Of a stretch of DNA of 64,000 nucleotides, positions 1 through 7,475 are shown one piece after another. Within the stretch, counting starts at the first letter, position 1; each line of letters opens with the position of its first letter. Below the pieces are notes generated by a model that had not been told where the DNA came from, made no database searches, and saw only the letters and a program-made list of their open reading frames with translations. The stretch lies in NCBI GenBank assembly GCA_945897565.1, contig CAMDFN010000001.1, forward strand, positions 62,001 through 126,000, given 5' to 3'. The stretch is from Chryseobacterium gleum (GTDB taxonomy: Bacteria; Bacteroidota; Bacteroidia; Flavobacteriales_D; Crocinitomicaceae). A program made the position numbers and the translations under genes.

Positions 1-1
1 C

Positions 2-118
2 CCTCCGAAGGATAGCGCGTTTTTTACAAAGCTCTACTCAACCAAAGATTGGAAAAAGAAATTCTATCAACGTTGCATCAATGTTGTAAATGAGATGTTA
101 ACCAATATTCAAGAATGA
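2..118 (+). CDS. 3' end of an unknown gene (partial)
   Basis: An open frame enters from the left edge and ends at TGA 116-118. The last 38 residues are visible and read like the helical, Lys-rich end of a protein (STKDWKKKFYQRC followed by INVVNEMLTNIQE). The stop overlaps the ATG of the ATPase gene at 115 as ATGA, so the two are very likely co-transcribed and translationally coupled. Proteins coded directly before STAND ATPases are often their effector or partner, but nothing in these residues identifies a family. Confidence 0.6.
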   Translation, partial: PPKDSAFFTKLYSTKDWKKKFYQRCINVVNEMLTNIQE

Positions 119-1605
119 ACCCAGTCCATCAATACCACAAGCGCTATTTAGAACTCAAGTCTGAGAAAGCAATTAGTACTGACATAGATACACTTCAACG
201 ATTGGTTGAGGAAGACTCTGCAGGGCTAAACAATTTCTATATGGCAGCATTGGGAATGAGCACACTGATGCTCAGGTTGGGTGCAGTAATTCAGCTTTGT
301 CAGAAATTTGAGAGACTAGATGATCAAGGCGATGCGTTGTTCATGAAGCAAATCTTGGATAACCTACGTGAATCCTTACCCTCAGACACAAGTTGGAAGA
401 ATTTGTGGGCACTTTCTGCTGAAGATGAACGCTGGATGGCCCCAACCGTGAAACCAAAGAACGGCGAGCCCTTACTCAATCGCTTTATTACTTTCAGAAA
501 CCGCTATGTGCACCAACTGATTCGTATTGAAGCCCAATTTGTACCCCAGTTACAGACATCTATCACATTGTTTGATGAATTGGCTGCATTGAGCCATCTT
601 TTTGAAGGCGGTTCATTGGAGTTAATTGACGGTAAATACCTTTGGGTTCAAAATGGACAAACCTTGCAGTTGTATCCATATGTGCAGCCTGGAAAAGCAG
701 GTGAAGACCCATACATTTTTCAAGGCCTTTATCATAACAAATCAAAAGCGCATTTATTGAATTTGCGTCTAGGTGATGAGGTAGACCAACCAGCAATAGA
801 TCACCTTGAACCAACCTTTGACCCGATCAAAGATGCCATCAGAGGTGGTGCTGGTCAGGTTTTTGACCACAGCGAACGAATTGCTTACTATCAATCATGT
901 TTTGTGGGCAGGGAGCGTGAGAAAGCCGCTGTTCTAGAATTCTGTAATGCTTCAGATGAGCAAAACATTCTTTGCATCAAGTCACCAGCCGGAATGGGTA
1001 AAGGTGCGCTTCTTGCTGATGTCATTGAACAACTCAAAGAAGATAAAAATCAAGTATTGTATCACTTTTGTGGGGCAGGCATGCAAAACAGCCTCCATGC
1101 CAGCTTGTATCATTACATTTTGCAAGGTCAGCGTGCTCAGTATTGGGATACAACTGACGAACAAATTCAACGCAAATTGGAGCGCTTGCCGTCCAAATAC
1201 ATCGACGTTATCCACTTGTTTCAATCATTACTTACTGACCATCTCAAAATTCAGAAGAATAATGCGAGTGGTAATTTGGTAATACTCATCGATGGTCTTG
1301 ACGAAGCGCAGGTAGCCTATTCACAACTCAAAATTTCAGATTGGTTTTATACCTACAATGACAAAGAAGAACCAGATGAGGACTGGAGAAGTCCAAGTCA
1401 CATCCGCTGGATTTTTACTTACCGCTGTGATGACGACGGCTCAGAATCATTCTATCAATTCCCCAAAATGAAAGAACTAGCCTCTCTTCCTATACTTCAA
1501 CCATTAACTGGCCTTTCTCCAGCCGCCGTAGATGACGCCTTTAAGCAGTTTAGTGTTTCGAAGGAATTCAAAGTGGCGGTAATAGAGAAGGCGGTGATTG
1601 TTTAA
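115..1605 (+). CDS. STAND/NACHT-like P-loop ATPase, apparently C-terminally truncated
   Basis: 496 aa. The N-terminal ~270 residues are helical and unassigned. A P-loop NTPase domain follows, with a Walker A region around residues 290-297 (SPAGMGKGA; Gly stands where Ser/Thr is usual), a hydrophobic Walker B strand with acidic end near 388-400 (LVILIDGLDEAQ), and a sensor-like IRWIFTYR strand near 440. The frame stops at residue 496, where STAND proteins normally continue through a winged-helix and then long repeat sensors, so the sensor half is missing. The ATG overlaps the stop of the upstream gene. By family knowledge such proteins act as switch ATPases in defence or signalling. Whether this short version works is uncertain; it may be a decayed gene. 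Confidence 0.7.
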   Translation: MNPVHQYHKRYLELKSEKAISTDIDTLQRLVEEDSAGLNNFYMAALGMSTLMLRLGAVIQLCQKFERLDDQGDALFMKQILDNLRESLPSDTSWKNLWALSAEDERWMAPTVKPKNGEPLLNRFITFRNRYVHQLIRIEAQFVPQLQTSITLFDELAALSHLFEGGSLELIDGKYLWVQNGQTLQLYPYVQPGKAGEDPYIFQGLYHNKSKAHLLNLRLGDEVDQPAIDHLEPTFDPIKDAIRGGAGQVFDHSERIAYYQSCFVGREREKAAVLEFCNASDEQNILCIKSPAGMGKGALLADVIEQLKEDKNQVLYHFCGAGMQNSLHASLYHYILQGQRAQYWDTTDEQIQRKLERLPSKYIDVIHLFQSLLTDHLKIQKNNASGNLVILIDGLDEAQVAYSQLKISDWFYTYNDKEEPDEDWRSPSHIRWIFTYRCDDDGSESFYQFPKMKELASLPILQPLTGLSPAAVDDAFKQFSVSKEFKVAVIEKAVIV

Positions 1606-1620
1606 TTTAATCTTACAAAA

Positions 1621-1842
1621 ATGAAAATACTTAAATCCGGAGATGCTTACTTTAATCTAAATGTATTAGATAATTTTTATTTTTTAGACCCATATGAAAC
1701 ATTGACGCTAGGTTCTGGAGATAATCAACGAGAATTTCAAGTAGACCACTCAAAATATGAAGAATTCAAAACGAAAATATATGAATTCGTGCTCAATTCT
1801 GAAGTTGTAATGGAAATTTCAGATTACCTGGCTAAACAATAA
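1621..1842 (+). CDS. small hypothetical protein (73 aa)
   Basis: An acidic 73-aa protein starting with ATG 16 bases after the truncated ATPase gene. It has alternating aromatic and acidic residues (NFYFLDPYE) and a helical C-terminus ending DYLAKQ. There is no signal peptide, membrane segment or family motif I recognise. The short spacing suggests it shares a transcript with the preceding gene. Coding status rests on the clean frame and protein-like composition only. Confidence 0.5.
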   Translation: MKILKSGDAYFNLNVLDNFYFLDPYETLTLGSGDNQREFQVDHSKYEEFKTKIYEFVLNSEVVMEISDYLAKQ

Positions 1843-1855
1843 AATTTAAGCATCC

Positions 1856-2329
1856 TTGAAACCAATTTTTCAAACCCTTTTATTGTTTCTTTTTGCTTCC
1901 TGCCAAACCCAGCAAGAACCTCCTATTCAAAAGAAACCAACAACCATAGCATCAGGTGCCGTTCAGAAAAAAGAACCAAGCAAAGACATGGCTAATCCCG
2001 TAATGCTAACCGCTGCCGGAGGTTCTGATATTGGCCGCTTGTTCAATGTGTATTACCGCACGGGTCAGCAAACTAAGATGTATCCTTTGCTTGTTAGCCA
2101 AACAAAGAAGAGTATGTCAAAAGACAAGGTATTACAATTACTGAGTAATCTCAATTATGGTTTTGACATCAAATTGAGTGGGGCAACCCATGAAGGGCCG
2201 AATTACACATTGACGTATACTTGTCAGGTTGCGCAAACCAAAGTGATCAAGCAACTCAAAGTAGTAGTTGAGAATGATACAGCTAGGGTAGTGCCGAAGG
2301 ATTTGTTGAGGGGTGAAATATTCCAGTAG
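1856..2329 (+). CDS. putative lipoprotein of unknown function
   Basis: 157 aa, TTG start. A short hydrophobic leader (PIFQTLLLFLF) ends in the lipobox-like ASC around residue 16, so the mature protein should be a lipoprotein beginning at Cys. A Pro/Lys-rich linker follows, then a domain from about residue 50 with alternating beta-type strands (NYTLTYTCQ, KQLKVVVEND) that might be a small exported sensor or binding domain. It follows the 73-aa gene by 13 bases. No family is recognised and no function is claimed. Confidence 0.55.
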   Translation: MKPIFQTLLLFLFASCQTQQEPPIQKKPTTIASGAVQKKEPSKDMANPVMLTAAGGSDIGRLFNVYYRTGQQTKMYPLLVSQTKKSMSKDKVLQLLSNLNYGFDIKLSGATHEGPNYTLTYTCQVAQTKVIKQLKVVVENDTARVVPKDLLRGEIFQ

Positions 2330-2389
2330 AATAGGAATTATCAAATCAATTTAATATATTCCTCCGTAACCAACTAAAATTCTCAGGTT

Positions 2390-3046
2390 ATGGAAGCAAT
2401 GCAAGCTACAACTACCTTTTACCCACTTCACGTGGTTCGAAATGAGGCGAATATTCCAGTCTTTTACCTTGAGTTTACAAAGTCTGATTACAGTGCTTTC
2501 GAGGCATCATTTTTAGATCACGAAACAAGTGAGCTATTCTATGAGACAATGGAATATGTCAGTAAGTGTCTAACTGGCGAACATCCGTTTGATTATGATA
2601 CCTTTCAATTGCTGCTAGATACAGATTGCTGGGCATATATGAATTTGGTTGGCAAGAAACGCAGAGATGACATCCCTAAGGCTTACATCCGAAATGGTCA
2701 TATATTGCAAGTTCAATTGAAACGTGACTTATCCTTATTGCATGCCTTTTTAAAAACAGGTGAATTAAAATCTATGAAGCACCGATTGGAGGTTCAGCGC
2801 TTGCTACAACTTTACTTAGATGATATGGGCTGGGAATGCTTTTGCCGCAAACTACCTTATCCGCCCATGGATATAAATGAAGAGCCTGCATTCAAGAAAT
2901 ATGCAACAGTTGGTCAACTCAATCTGTCACCAACCCTAATAGAAATCGAAGAATGTGTTTTTGTCATGATAGGGAATACCACGATCTATTTGCTTAAATT
3001 AGATGACCAACCAATTGTTTGGTTGCGCCCAGCAAATATTTCATGA
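2390..3046 (+). CDS. hypothetical cytoplasmic protein (218 aa)
   Basis: 218 aa, ATG start, no signal peptide. Composition is that of a soluble globular protein with helical (LSLLHAFLKTGELKSMKHRLEVQ) and strand-rich parts. The TGA stop overlaps the ATG of the next gene (ATGA at 3043-3046), so the pair is probably co-translated. I do not recognise the family. The tight pairing inside an accessory island suggests a two-gene module, possibly defence or toxin related, but that is inference from position only. Confidence 0.6.
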   Translation: MEAMQATTTFYPLHVVRNEANIPVFYLEFTKSDYSAFEASFLDHETSELFYETMEYVSKCLTGEHPFDYDTFQLLLDTDCWAYMNLVGKKRRDDIPKAYIRNGHILQVQLKRDLSLLHAFLKTGELKSMKHRLEVQRLLQLYLDDMGWECFCRKLPYPPMDINEEPAFKKYATVGQLNLSPTLIEIEECVFVMIGNTTIYLLKLDDQPIVWLRPANIS

Positions 3047-3624
3047 GTCAAAAAGCACATTCTTATGTCATCAATTTGTTTGGTACTGCTATTCAATCTT
3101 GGGAGCTAATTATAACGCCTGATTTAAGAACTGCAATTGACAATTTACAAGCAGCTCAGCATTACACCATACAGGAAATCTTATTTGATTTAGACTTGAT
3201 CCGCAAGCTGGGTGTCAAGCATTGGACTGAATTAGGAAGAAAAGTTGGGGGCTTAGAACTTTTGCTCAATCAAGAGGCACGGATTGAGCTTCGCAAAAAT
3301 GGACGTCTTGCAGAACGCATTTTGGTAAACGACCTTTTAGAACCGATGCAATTGTTTGCGAAGTATAACACGGCCATTTTGTCTAAAAACACGCTTAAAA
3401 CCGACTCTTTGATAGTTATAGAGTATTTAAAAGGGCAAACTGCCAAGTATACTTTTGAATCTGCTACATTTCAAATGGATCAACTTGATTTCGGCCTTGC
3501 AAATGATTCATTCACTTCGGATATTCGGTTATCAACGATATCCTTTCGGCAGAAATTATTGCGTTCAACGAGAGAAGAAGTATTGTTGATGGGGCAGGAG
3601 GTGATTCTGGGGCGAAAGGTTTGA
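3043..3624 (+). CDS. hypothetical protein (193 aa), partner of upstream gene
   Basis: The start was chosen at ATG 3043 (residues MSQKAHSYVINLF) because it overlaps the upstream stop by four bases. An in-frame start at 3019 would overlap the upstream gene by 28 bases. The product is 193 aa, soluble and mixed alpha/beta, with no signal peptide and no motif I can name. Its C-terminal half is strand-rich (SLIVIEYLKGQTAKYTF). It forms a coupled pair with the 218-aa gene. Confidence 0.6.
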   Translation: MSQKAHSYVINLFGTAIQSWELIITPDLRTAIDNLQAAQHYTIQEILFDLDLIRKLGVKHWTELGRKVGGLELLLNQEARIELRKNGRLAERILVNDLLEPMQLFAKYNTAILSKNTLKTDSLIVIEYLKGQTAKYTFESATFQMDQLDFGLANDSFTSDIRLSTISFRQKLLRSTREEVLLMGQEVILGRKV

Positions 3625-3700
3625 CATATTGAGTTGATGAAGGGTGAGGTAAAAATGCTGTTGATGCAATAATAAGTTTCGATTAGATTTTAAACTTCCT

Positions 3701-3708
3701 TAACTTTG
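3701..3708 (+). promoter_or_regulatory. possible Bacteroidota -7 element (TAnnTTTG)
   Basis: TAACTTTG matches the Bacteroidota -7 consensus TAnnTTTG and lies directly at the start of the zeta-like kinase gene. If real, transcription would begin near 3713. The TTG at 3706 could then not be the start codon, and the GTG at 3712 or 3715 would be used with almost no leader. No clear -33 element was confirmed. Confidence 0.35.
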
Positions 3709-4293
3709 AATGTGGTGCAACAAAAGTTATATATCATAAGTGGATGTAACGGGGCTGGGAAAACAACAGCTTCCTTCAATATTTTGCCCGAAATTTTAAA
3801 TTGCCAAGAATTTGTAAATGCAGATGAAATAGCTCGTGGCCTTTCGCCATTTCGGCCAGATAAAGTTGCTATTGAAGCCGGAAGACTCATGCTTTCACGC
3901 ATAGACGAATTAATACAATCAAATCAAGATTTTTCCTTTGAAACAACATTGTCAACAAGGTCTTTTATAAATACTATACAAATAGCAAAGGCAAAAGGTT
4001 ATTTTGTAACGCTGATTTTCTTCTGGCTCGACTCAATTGATTTAGCCAAAGACCGAGTGCAAAGAAGAGTTTCAGAAGGAGGTCATAACATTGAACCAGC
4101 AGTTATCGAGAGAAGATACGTGTCGGGTATCAAAAATTTATTTAATTTGTATTCCGAAGAGGTTGATTCGATTTTAATCTACGATAATTCATCACTAGAT
4201 CCAGAACTGATTGCTGAGAAAGAAATGCATCAGCATTTCAAGATTCTTAAAAACGAAAAATTCATCCAATTACAAAAAATCGCAAATGAGTAA
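3706..4293 (+). CDS. zeta-toxin-like P-loop kinase
   Basis: 195 aa from TTG 3706; GTG 3712 is an alternative. A Walker A motif is complete near residues 13-21 (GCNGAGKTT). It is followed by NADEIARGLSPF, which matches the zeta-toxin/PezT substrate region with its catalytic Asp, and by FETTLSTRS and RVQRRVSEGGHNI, typical of the lid and Arg-rich segments. Zeta kinases phosphorylate the 3'-hydroxyl of UDP-activated amino sugars, blocking wall precursor use. This chromosomal version may instead be a small-molecule kinase. It overlaps a 48-aa downstream gene by eight bases, a layout typical of a toxin with a small partner. No epsilon-type antitoxin is recognised. Confidence 0.75.
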   Translation: MNVVQQKLYIISGCNGAGKTTASFNILPEILNCQEFVNADEIARGLSPFRPDKVAIEAGRLMLSRIDELIQSNQDFSFETTLSTRSFINTIQIAKAKGYFVTLIFFWLDSIDLAKDRVQRRVSEGGHNIEPAVIERRYVSGIKNLFNLYSEEVDSILIYDNSSLDPELIAEKEMHQHFKILKNEKFIQLQKIANE

Positions 4294-4432
4294 CGAAGAA
4301 AAAGATTTGTTGAAAGAAAAGATCAAGAAAGCTATTCAATTATCGGCTCAAAAATTGGTTGCTTCTAAACGAGCAAATGGCCAAAGTGTTGTTGTAAGCA
4401 AAGATGGAAAGATTCAGGTGATCAAACCTTAA
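4286..4432 (+). CDS. 48-aa partner of the zeta-like kinase
   Basis: ATG 4286 lies eight bases inside the end of the kinase gene. The product is small and basic: an N-terminal Lys/Glu-rich helix (EEKDLLKEKIKKAIQ) and a short beta-like tail (SVVVSKDGKIQVIKP). The size and coupling suggest an antitoxin or accessory subunit. There is no similarity I can name to the epsilon antitoxin. A longer frame opening at 4211 would sit inside the kinase gene and is less likely. Confidence 0.55.
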   Translation: MSNEEKDLLKEKIKKAIQLSAQKLVASKRANGQSVVVSKDGKIQVIKP

Positions 4433-4443
4433 GACTTATTTTT

Positions 4444-4526
4444 CACAAAAAAAGCCCCAACAACTTGAGGCTTTAATGGAGTGGGCGAAAGGTCTGAAAT
4501 ATCGAACTTGTTGTGGGAAGATTTGG
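4444..4526. repeat. 83-bp direct repeat, left copy
   Basis: This stretch recurs at 6136-6218 with only a few differences, same orientation and equal length. It contains a terminator hairpin (stem AAAGCC/GGCTTT) and then the non-coding motif GTGGGCGAAAGGTCTGAAAT. The two copies bracket exactly the Fic/MNT gene pair, so the repeat may mark the ends of an inserted module or a duplicated gene-end sequence. Confidence 0.85.
4447..4474 (-). terminator. Rho-independent terminator after the Fic gene
   Basis: The hairpin pairs AAAGCC (4451-4456) with GGCTTT (4469-4474), plus an inner CAA/TTG with one mismatch and a CAAC loop. On the minus strand it is followed by seven T. It would stop minus-strand transcripts from the Fic gene. 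The stem could also act on the plus-strand zeta-like unit, which ends at 4432. Confidence 0.7.
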
Positions 4527-4554
4527 AGGCCATGAGTCAGCATTCAAGTTATAC

Positions 4555-5601
4555 TTAGAAATATGTTTTCACGGCAAATTCAAATTGATCGATAAAAATC
4601 TTTTTGAATGGGGTGATGTTGTTTTGCTCATAAAATACGAGCATTGCTTTTTTGTATTCAATAGAATCAACGGTTCTAAACGATATTGGGCAAAATCCCT
4701 CATTCATTAAAATCGCATTACTTATGATTCGTGCTGTTCGTTTATTTCCGTCTTCGAATGGCTGAATGTACGAGATCAATACAAGTACCAAAAGTGCTTT
4801 TTCAAAAATATTGTCTTTGCTGTTCACCAGAATACACATCGATTGTAGAGCCTCTCTGATTTGAAATTCGTTGTCTATTGGTTTATAGTTGGTTCCAGAA
4901 ATACCAACTCTTCTTTTTCGAATATTCCTCCCAACTTTTAATTCCTTTATCAGGACACTATGCAGGTCCTCTATCCCTGAAATAGAAAGGGGTTTAATAT
5001 AATCTTTATTTAACAATATAAAGTCCAAGGCCTCTTTATGATTAAGCAACATCGTGGCTTCATCCTTTGTTTTACCTGCTGCAGTTTGTTTTTCCCGGAG
5101 TAATTGTTCTGTTTCAAGAAGAGAATAGGTATTTCCTTCAATTTGGGATGATTTCCAACTTAGGTCAATTGCTAGGCGCTCAAATTCACTATTAAACTCT
5201 TCTGCCGTTAAGCTGGAGGTATTTTGCTTAAAAACAGACTGTAATTTATTCAATCGCTCAACTTCCGCTTCGGAAAACAATTGTGTTGAATTTAATACTT
5301 CATCTATTAAAATCAAATTAAAGTCAGAACGAATTAGTCGTTCATCAATTTCTTTTTGAAAGTATGTTTCTAAATCTACAGGAGCTAATACAAAATAGGC
5401 TGGTGAAAGGTGATACTTAGTTCCTTTTCCATTTCCTTTAATGTGAATGAATCCCTCCGCAATCAGTGCTTGCAAAGTTCGTTTCACAGTTGCATAGGCT
5501 GCAACGTGCTTTACCTCTTCATGAATTTCCTTTGAAGATGCTATTGCGTTTTGGCTAAGGTATTCGAGAATGAGTTGACGAAGATTGATTGATTCAGACA
5601 T
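4555..5601 (-). CDS. Fic-family protein with N-terminal winged helix, catalytic His replaced
   Basis: 348 aa. Residues ~1-70 form an HTH/winged-helix domain. An inhibitory-helix motif of class II Fic proteins is present (SSQIEGN, 151-157), followed by the Fic core. The active-site loop reads QPFEDGNKRTAR at 280-291, where the canonical motif is HPFx(D/E)GNxRxxR. All nucleotide-binding residues are present but the general-base His is Gln. Fic enzymes transfer AMP or other phosphate-linked groups to hydroxyls. The Gln may abolish or alter this, so the protein could be a regulator or pseudoenzyme. It lies 151 bases downstream of an MNT gene on the same strand, ends at a terminator, and sits between 83-bp direct repeats. 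Confidence 0.85.
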   Translation of the reverse strand: MSESINLRQLILEYLSQNAIASSKEIHEEVKHVAAYATVKRTLQALIAEGFIHIKGNGKGTKYHLSPAYFVLAPVDLETYFQKEIDERLIRSDFNLILIDEVLNSTQLFSEAEVERLNKLQSVFKQNTSSLTAEEFNSEFERLAIDLSWKSSQIEGNTYSLLETEQLLREKQTAAGKTKDEATMLLNHKEALDFILLNKDYIKPLSISGIEDLHSVLIKELKVGRNIRKRRVGISGTNYKPIDNEFQIREALQSMCILVNSKDNIFEKALLVLVLISYIQPFEDGNKRTARIISNAILMNEGFCPISFRTVDSIEYKKAMLVFYEQNNITPFKKIFIDQFEFAVKTYF

Positions 5602-5752
5602 TTTTATCTTTTAAGCTCATAAATATATGAAATAAAGCTCAAAAAAGTACTTTAATGAGCCGTATGGGCTTTTATAATGAGCTTGAATAGCTGTAAATTA
5701 TCGAAACTTGCAAAAAATACAATTTTCGACATTCAGAATGTATTTGAGGACT

Positions 5753-6061
5753 TTATGCTGCATAAAGCTCAATTTTTGACTTTTCTATTTCTTCTTTTAA
5801 AACAGGATTTCTCAAGGAATTAACTGAAACTAAATCAATGGCTTTACCAGTTAATAACTCTAAAGATTCAAGTAAAGAAAAGTAATTGTCTGCAAAGTCG
5901 AGTACGTCAATATCTTCAGAGAATTGGACCAGAAAATCGATGTCACTTTCAGCTGTCATGGTGTTTCGGGCCGCAGAGCCAAAAACAGCAATTGTTTTCA
6001 CGTTATGTGTTACACAAAGCGTTGCTATTGCCTCCAACTTATTTGACAGTACTTCAATCAT
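5753..6061 (-). CDS. MNT-type minimal nucleotidyltransferase
   Basis: 102 aa. It has the Pol-beta-fold signature GSAARNTMTAESDIDFLVQF near residues 28-47, with the Gly-Ser and the Asp-x-Asp metal ligands. Proteins of this size usually act as MNT antitoxins that AMPylate a HEPN toxin coded next to them. No HEPN gene is adjacent here. The nearest same-strand neighbour is the Fic-like gene, so an unusual MNT/Fic pair or an orphan antitoxin are both possible. The frame ends at 5753. Confidence 0.85.
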   Translation of the reverse strand: MIEVLSNKLEAIATLCVTHNVKTIAVFGSAARNTMTAESDIDFLVQFSEDIDVLDFADNYFSLLESLELLTGKAIDLVSVNSLRNPVLKEEIEKSKIELYAA

Positions 6062-6135
6062 TTCGAATCAAATATAGTGAATAATTAATTGACTGTTACT
6101 TGCATAATAGTAGATAAATCCTGAGTAGTGTTTGG

Positions 6136-6218
6136 CACAAAAAAAGCCCCAACAACTTGAGGCTTTAAAGGAGTGGGCGAAAGGTCTGAAATATCGAACT
6201 TGTTGAGGGAGGATATGG
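6136..6218. repeat. 83-bp direct repeat, right copy
   Basis: Near-identical to 4444-4526, including the hairpin and the GTGGGCGAAAGGTCTGAAAT segment. After the repeat the two flanks diverge. It lies downstream of the minus-strand CBASS-like operon, as the left copy lies downstream of the Fic gene, so both units end in the same 3' sequence. Confidence 0.85.
6139..6166 (-). terminator. Rho-independent terminator after the CBASS-like operon
   Basis: Same stem (AAAGCC 6143-6148 with GGCTTT 6161-6166) and T-run on the minus strand as at 4447-4474. It is about 220 bases after the stop of the last operon gene. Confidence 0.65.
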
Positions 6219-6386
6219 AGAGGGGGGAGAGTATGTGAAATTTGAAATTTATTGTGCAAAAAAAAGGAACTTAATCAATTAGGAAAATTAGCTCATAATA
6301 GCTTCAATTTATTTGTCTTAGCAATTAAATTAGGGTCAAATAAACTACTAGCGAATAACATTAAAAGTAAATCTTCTTGATGTAAA

Positions 6387-7475
6387 TTAGGCTAATTTAT
6401 CATTGTTAATGAGAAGTTTGGTTTTATTTTCAATTGCTCGTATTTCAGCAATATTTCCCTTCAATTTCTGAATTTCTCCTCTGTAATTTATATCATCATC
6501 ACCATTTTCATCCTCTTCTTTTTCTTCTGGTTGGACAAAATCAACTTGTCCTCCTTTTTGAGTAAAGTCAATCAATTTAGTAATTGACTTCTCTAAAGCT
6601 GTGATTTTGTCCCCATCTGTCTCTGGATTTAAATTTAAATCAATTTGAATAATGCTGGTAATTGAACTTATCCCAGTTTCCTTTTCTTCTTTTGCGGCAT
6701 TCACTAGTGCTTGTTCGGCAGCTTTATTTGACAACTTTAAGGCTTTTAACTCTTCTACTTTTTTCAAAATATCGATTACTTTTTCTGCAACTTTTAATGT
6801 TTCCAAAAGAATTTTACTTACTGACGTAGCTATCCTAGCGGCTACAGCAAGTTCCAAAATAATTGATCCTTTTTGAGCTCCTACAACAACAAAATCTTCA
6901 GGACTCTTGTCTTGCGTCATTGCAATTCCTCGTCCTATGTCATACCAAGTTGAACCAAGTTTTTTTAAATCAGAAAGATTATTAATAGACGATGCATCCT
7001 TGAAATAGATTCTCATCATAATGTTTCCTTCTCCGAACTCAACTTTGTCAACACTGAAAAGTGGTTTTAAGGTATCTTCTATTTGCTTAATTTTTGTTTG
7101 AGCCGTTGTAAGCTTTGTGTTTAATTCGCTAATCTTTTGTGTTGCAGCTGCAATATCAAGATTGTTTTGGTATAATATTTTTTCAATCCTTTCAATTCCT
7201 ACAGGACCAAATAATTCATCAACTTCCAATTCTTCTAAGAAATTTACTTGTTCCAAACTTAGACTTTGGAAATTTATCGGTCTAATCGCTTCAAATAACG
7301 CATCTCTTTCCGTTGAAAAGGGCTGCATTGGTTGATTCAGATTCCGCCTAATATTTGCATTCATTTTATTGAAAAGGGCTTGAAAATTTGCTGGAATTCC
7401 TTTTGCGACGACTTTCGCTTGAAACCAATCTGTCAATTTTATTAATTCATTTATTTGCATGGGATACTTTATCAA
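6387..7475 (-). CDS. coiled-coil protein of unknown function, last gene of CBASS-like operon
   Basis: 362 aa. The start overlaps the stop of the second CD-NTase gene by four bases, so the two are translationally coupled. Visible parts: a soluble N-terminal region (1-90), a coiled coil near 108-140 (ATQKISELNTKLTTAQTKIK), a beta segment (NIMMRIYFKD), and a KGSIILELAVAARIATSVSK segment. A long amphipathic helix (LKVAEKVIDILKKVEELKALK) and an acidic linker (EEKEEDENGDDD) follow. The hydrophobic stretch after KGSIILEL might insert in membranes, but is too polar for a clear TM call. No family is recognised. By position it could be the effector or partner of the second nucleotidyltransferase. Confidence 0.75.
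   Translation of the reverse strand: MIKYPMQINELIKLTDWFQAKVVAKGIPANFQALFNKMNANIRRNLNQPMQPFSTERDALFEAIRPINFQSLSLEQVNFLEELEVDELFGPVGIERIEKILYQNNLDIAAATQKISELNTKLTTAQTKIKQIEDTLKPLFSVDKVEFGEGNIMMRIYFKDASSINNLSDLKKLGSTWYDIGRGIAMTQDKSPEDFVVVGAQKGSIILELAVAARIATSVSKILLETLKVAEKVIDILKKVEELKALKLSNKAAEQALVNAAKEEKETGISSITSIIQIDLNLNPETDGDKITALEKSITKLIDFTQKGGQVDFVQPEEKEEDENGDDDINYRGEIQKLKGNIAEIRAIENKTKLLINNDKLA

Larger units (their letters stand above)
6062..6386. other. intergenic region with direct repeat and terminator
   Basis: This 325-base gap separates the MNT gene from the end of the CBASS-like operon. It contains the right 83-bp repeat and its hairpin. The remainder (6219-6386) is AT-rich, and I see no convincing gene or RNA in it. 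The promoter of the MNT/Fic unit should lie near 6062-6130, but no clear consensus was identified. Confidence 0.6.
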
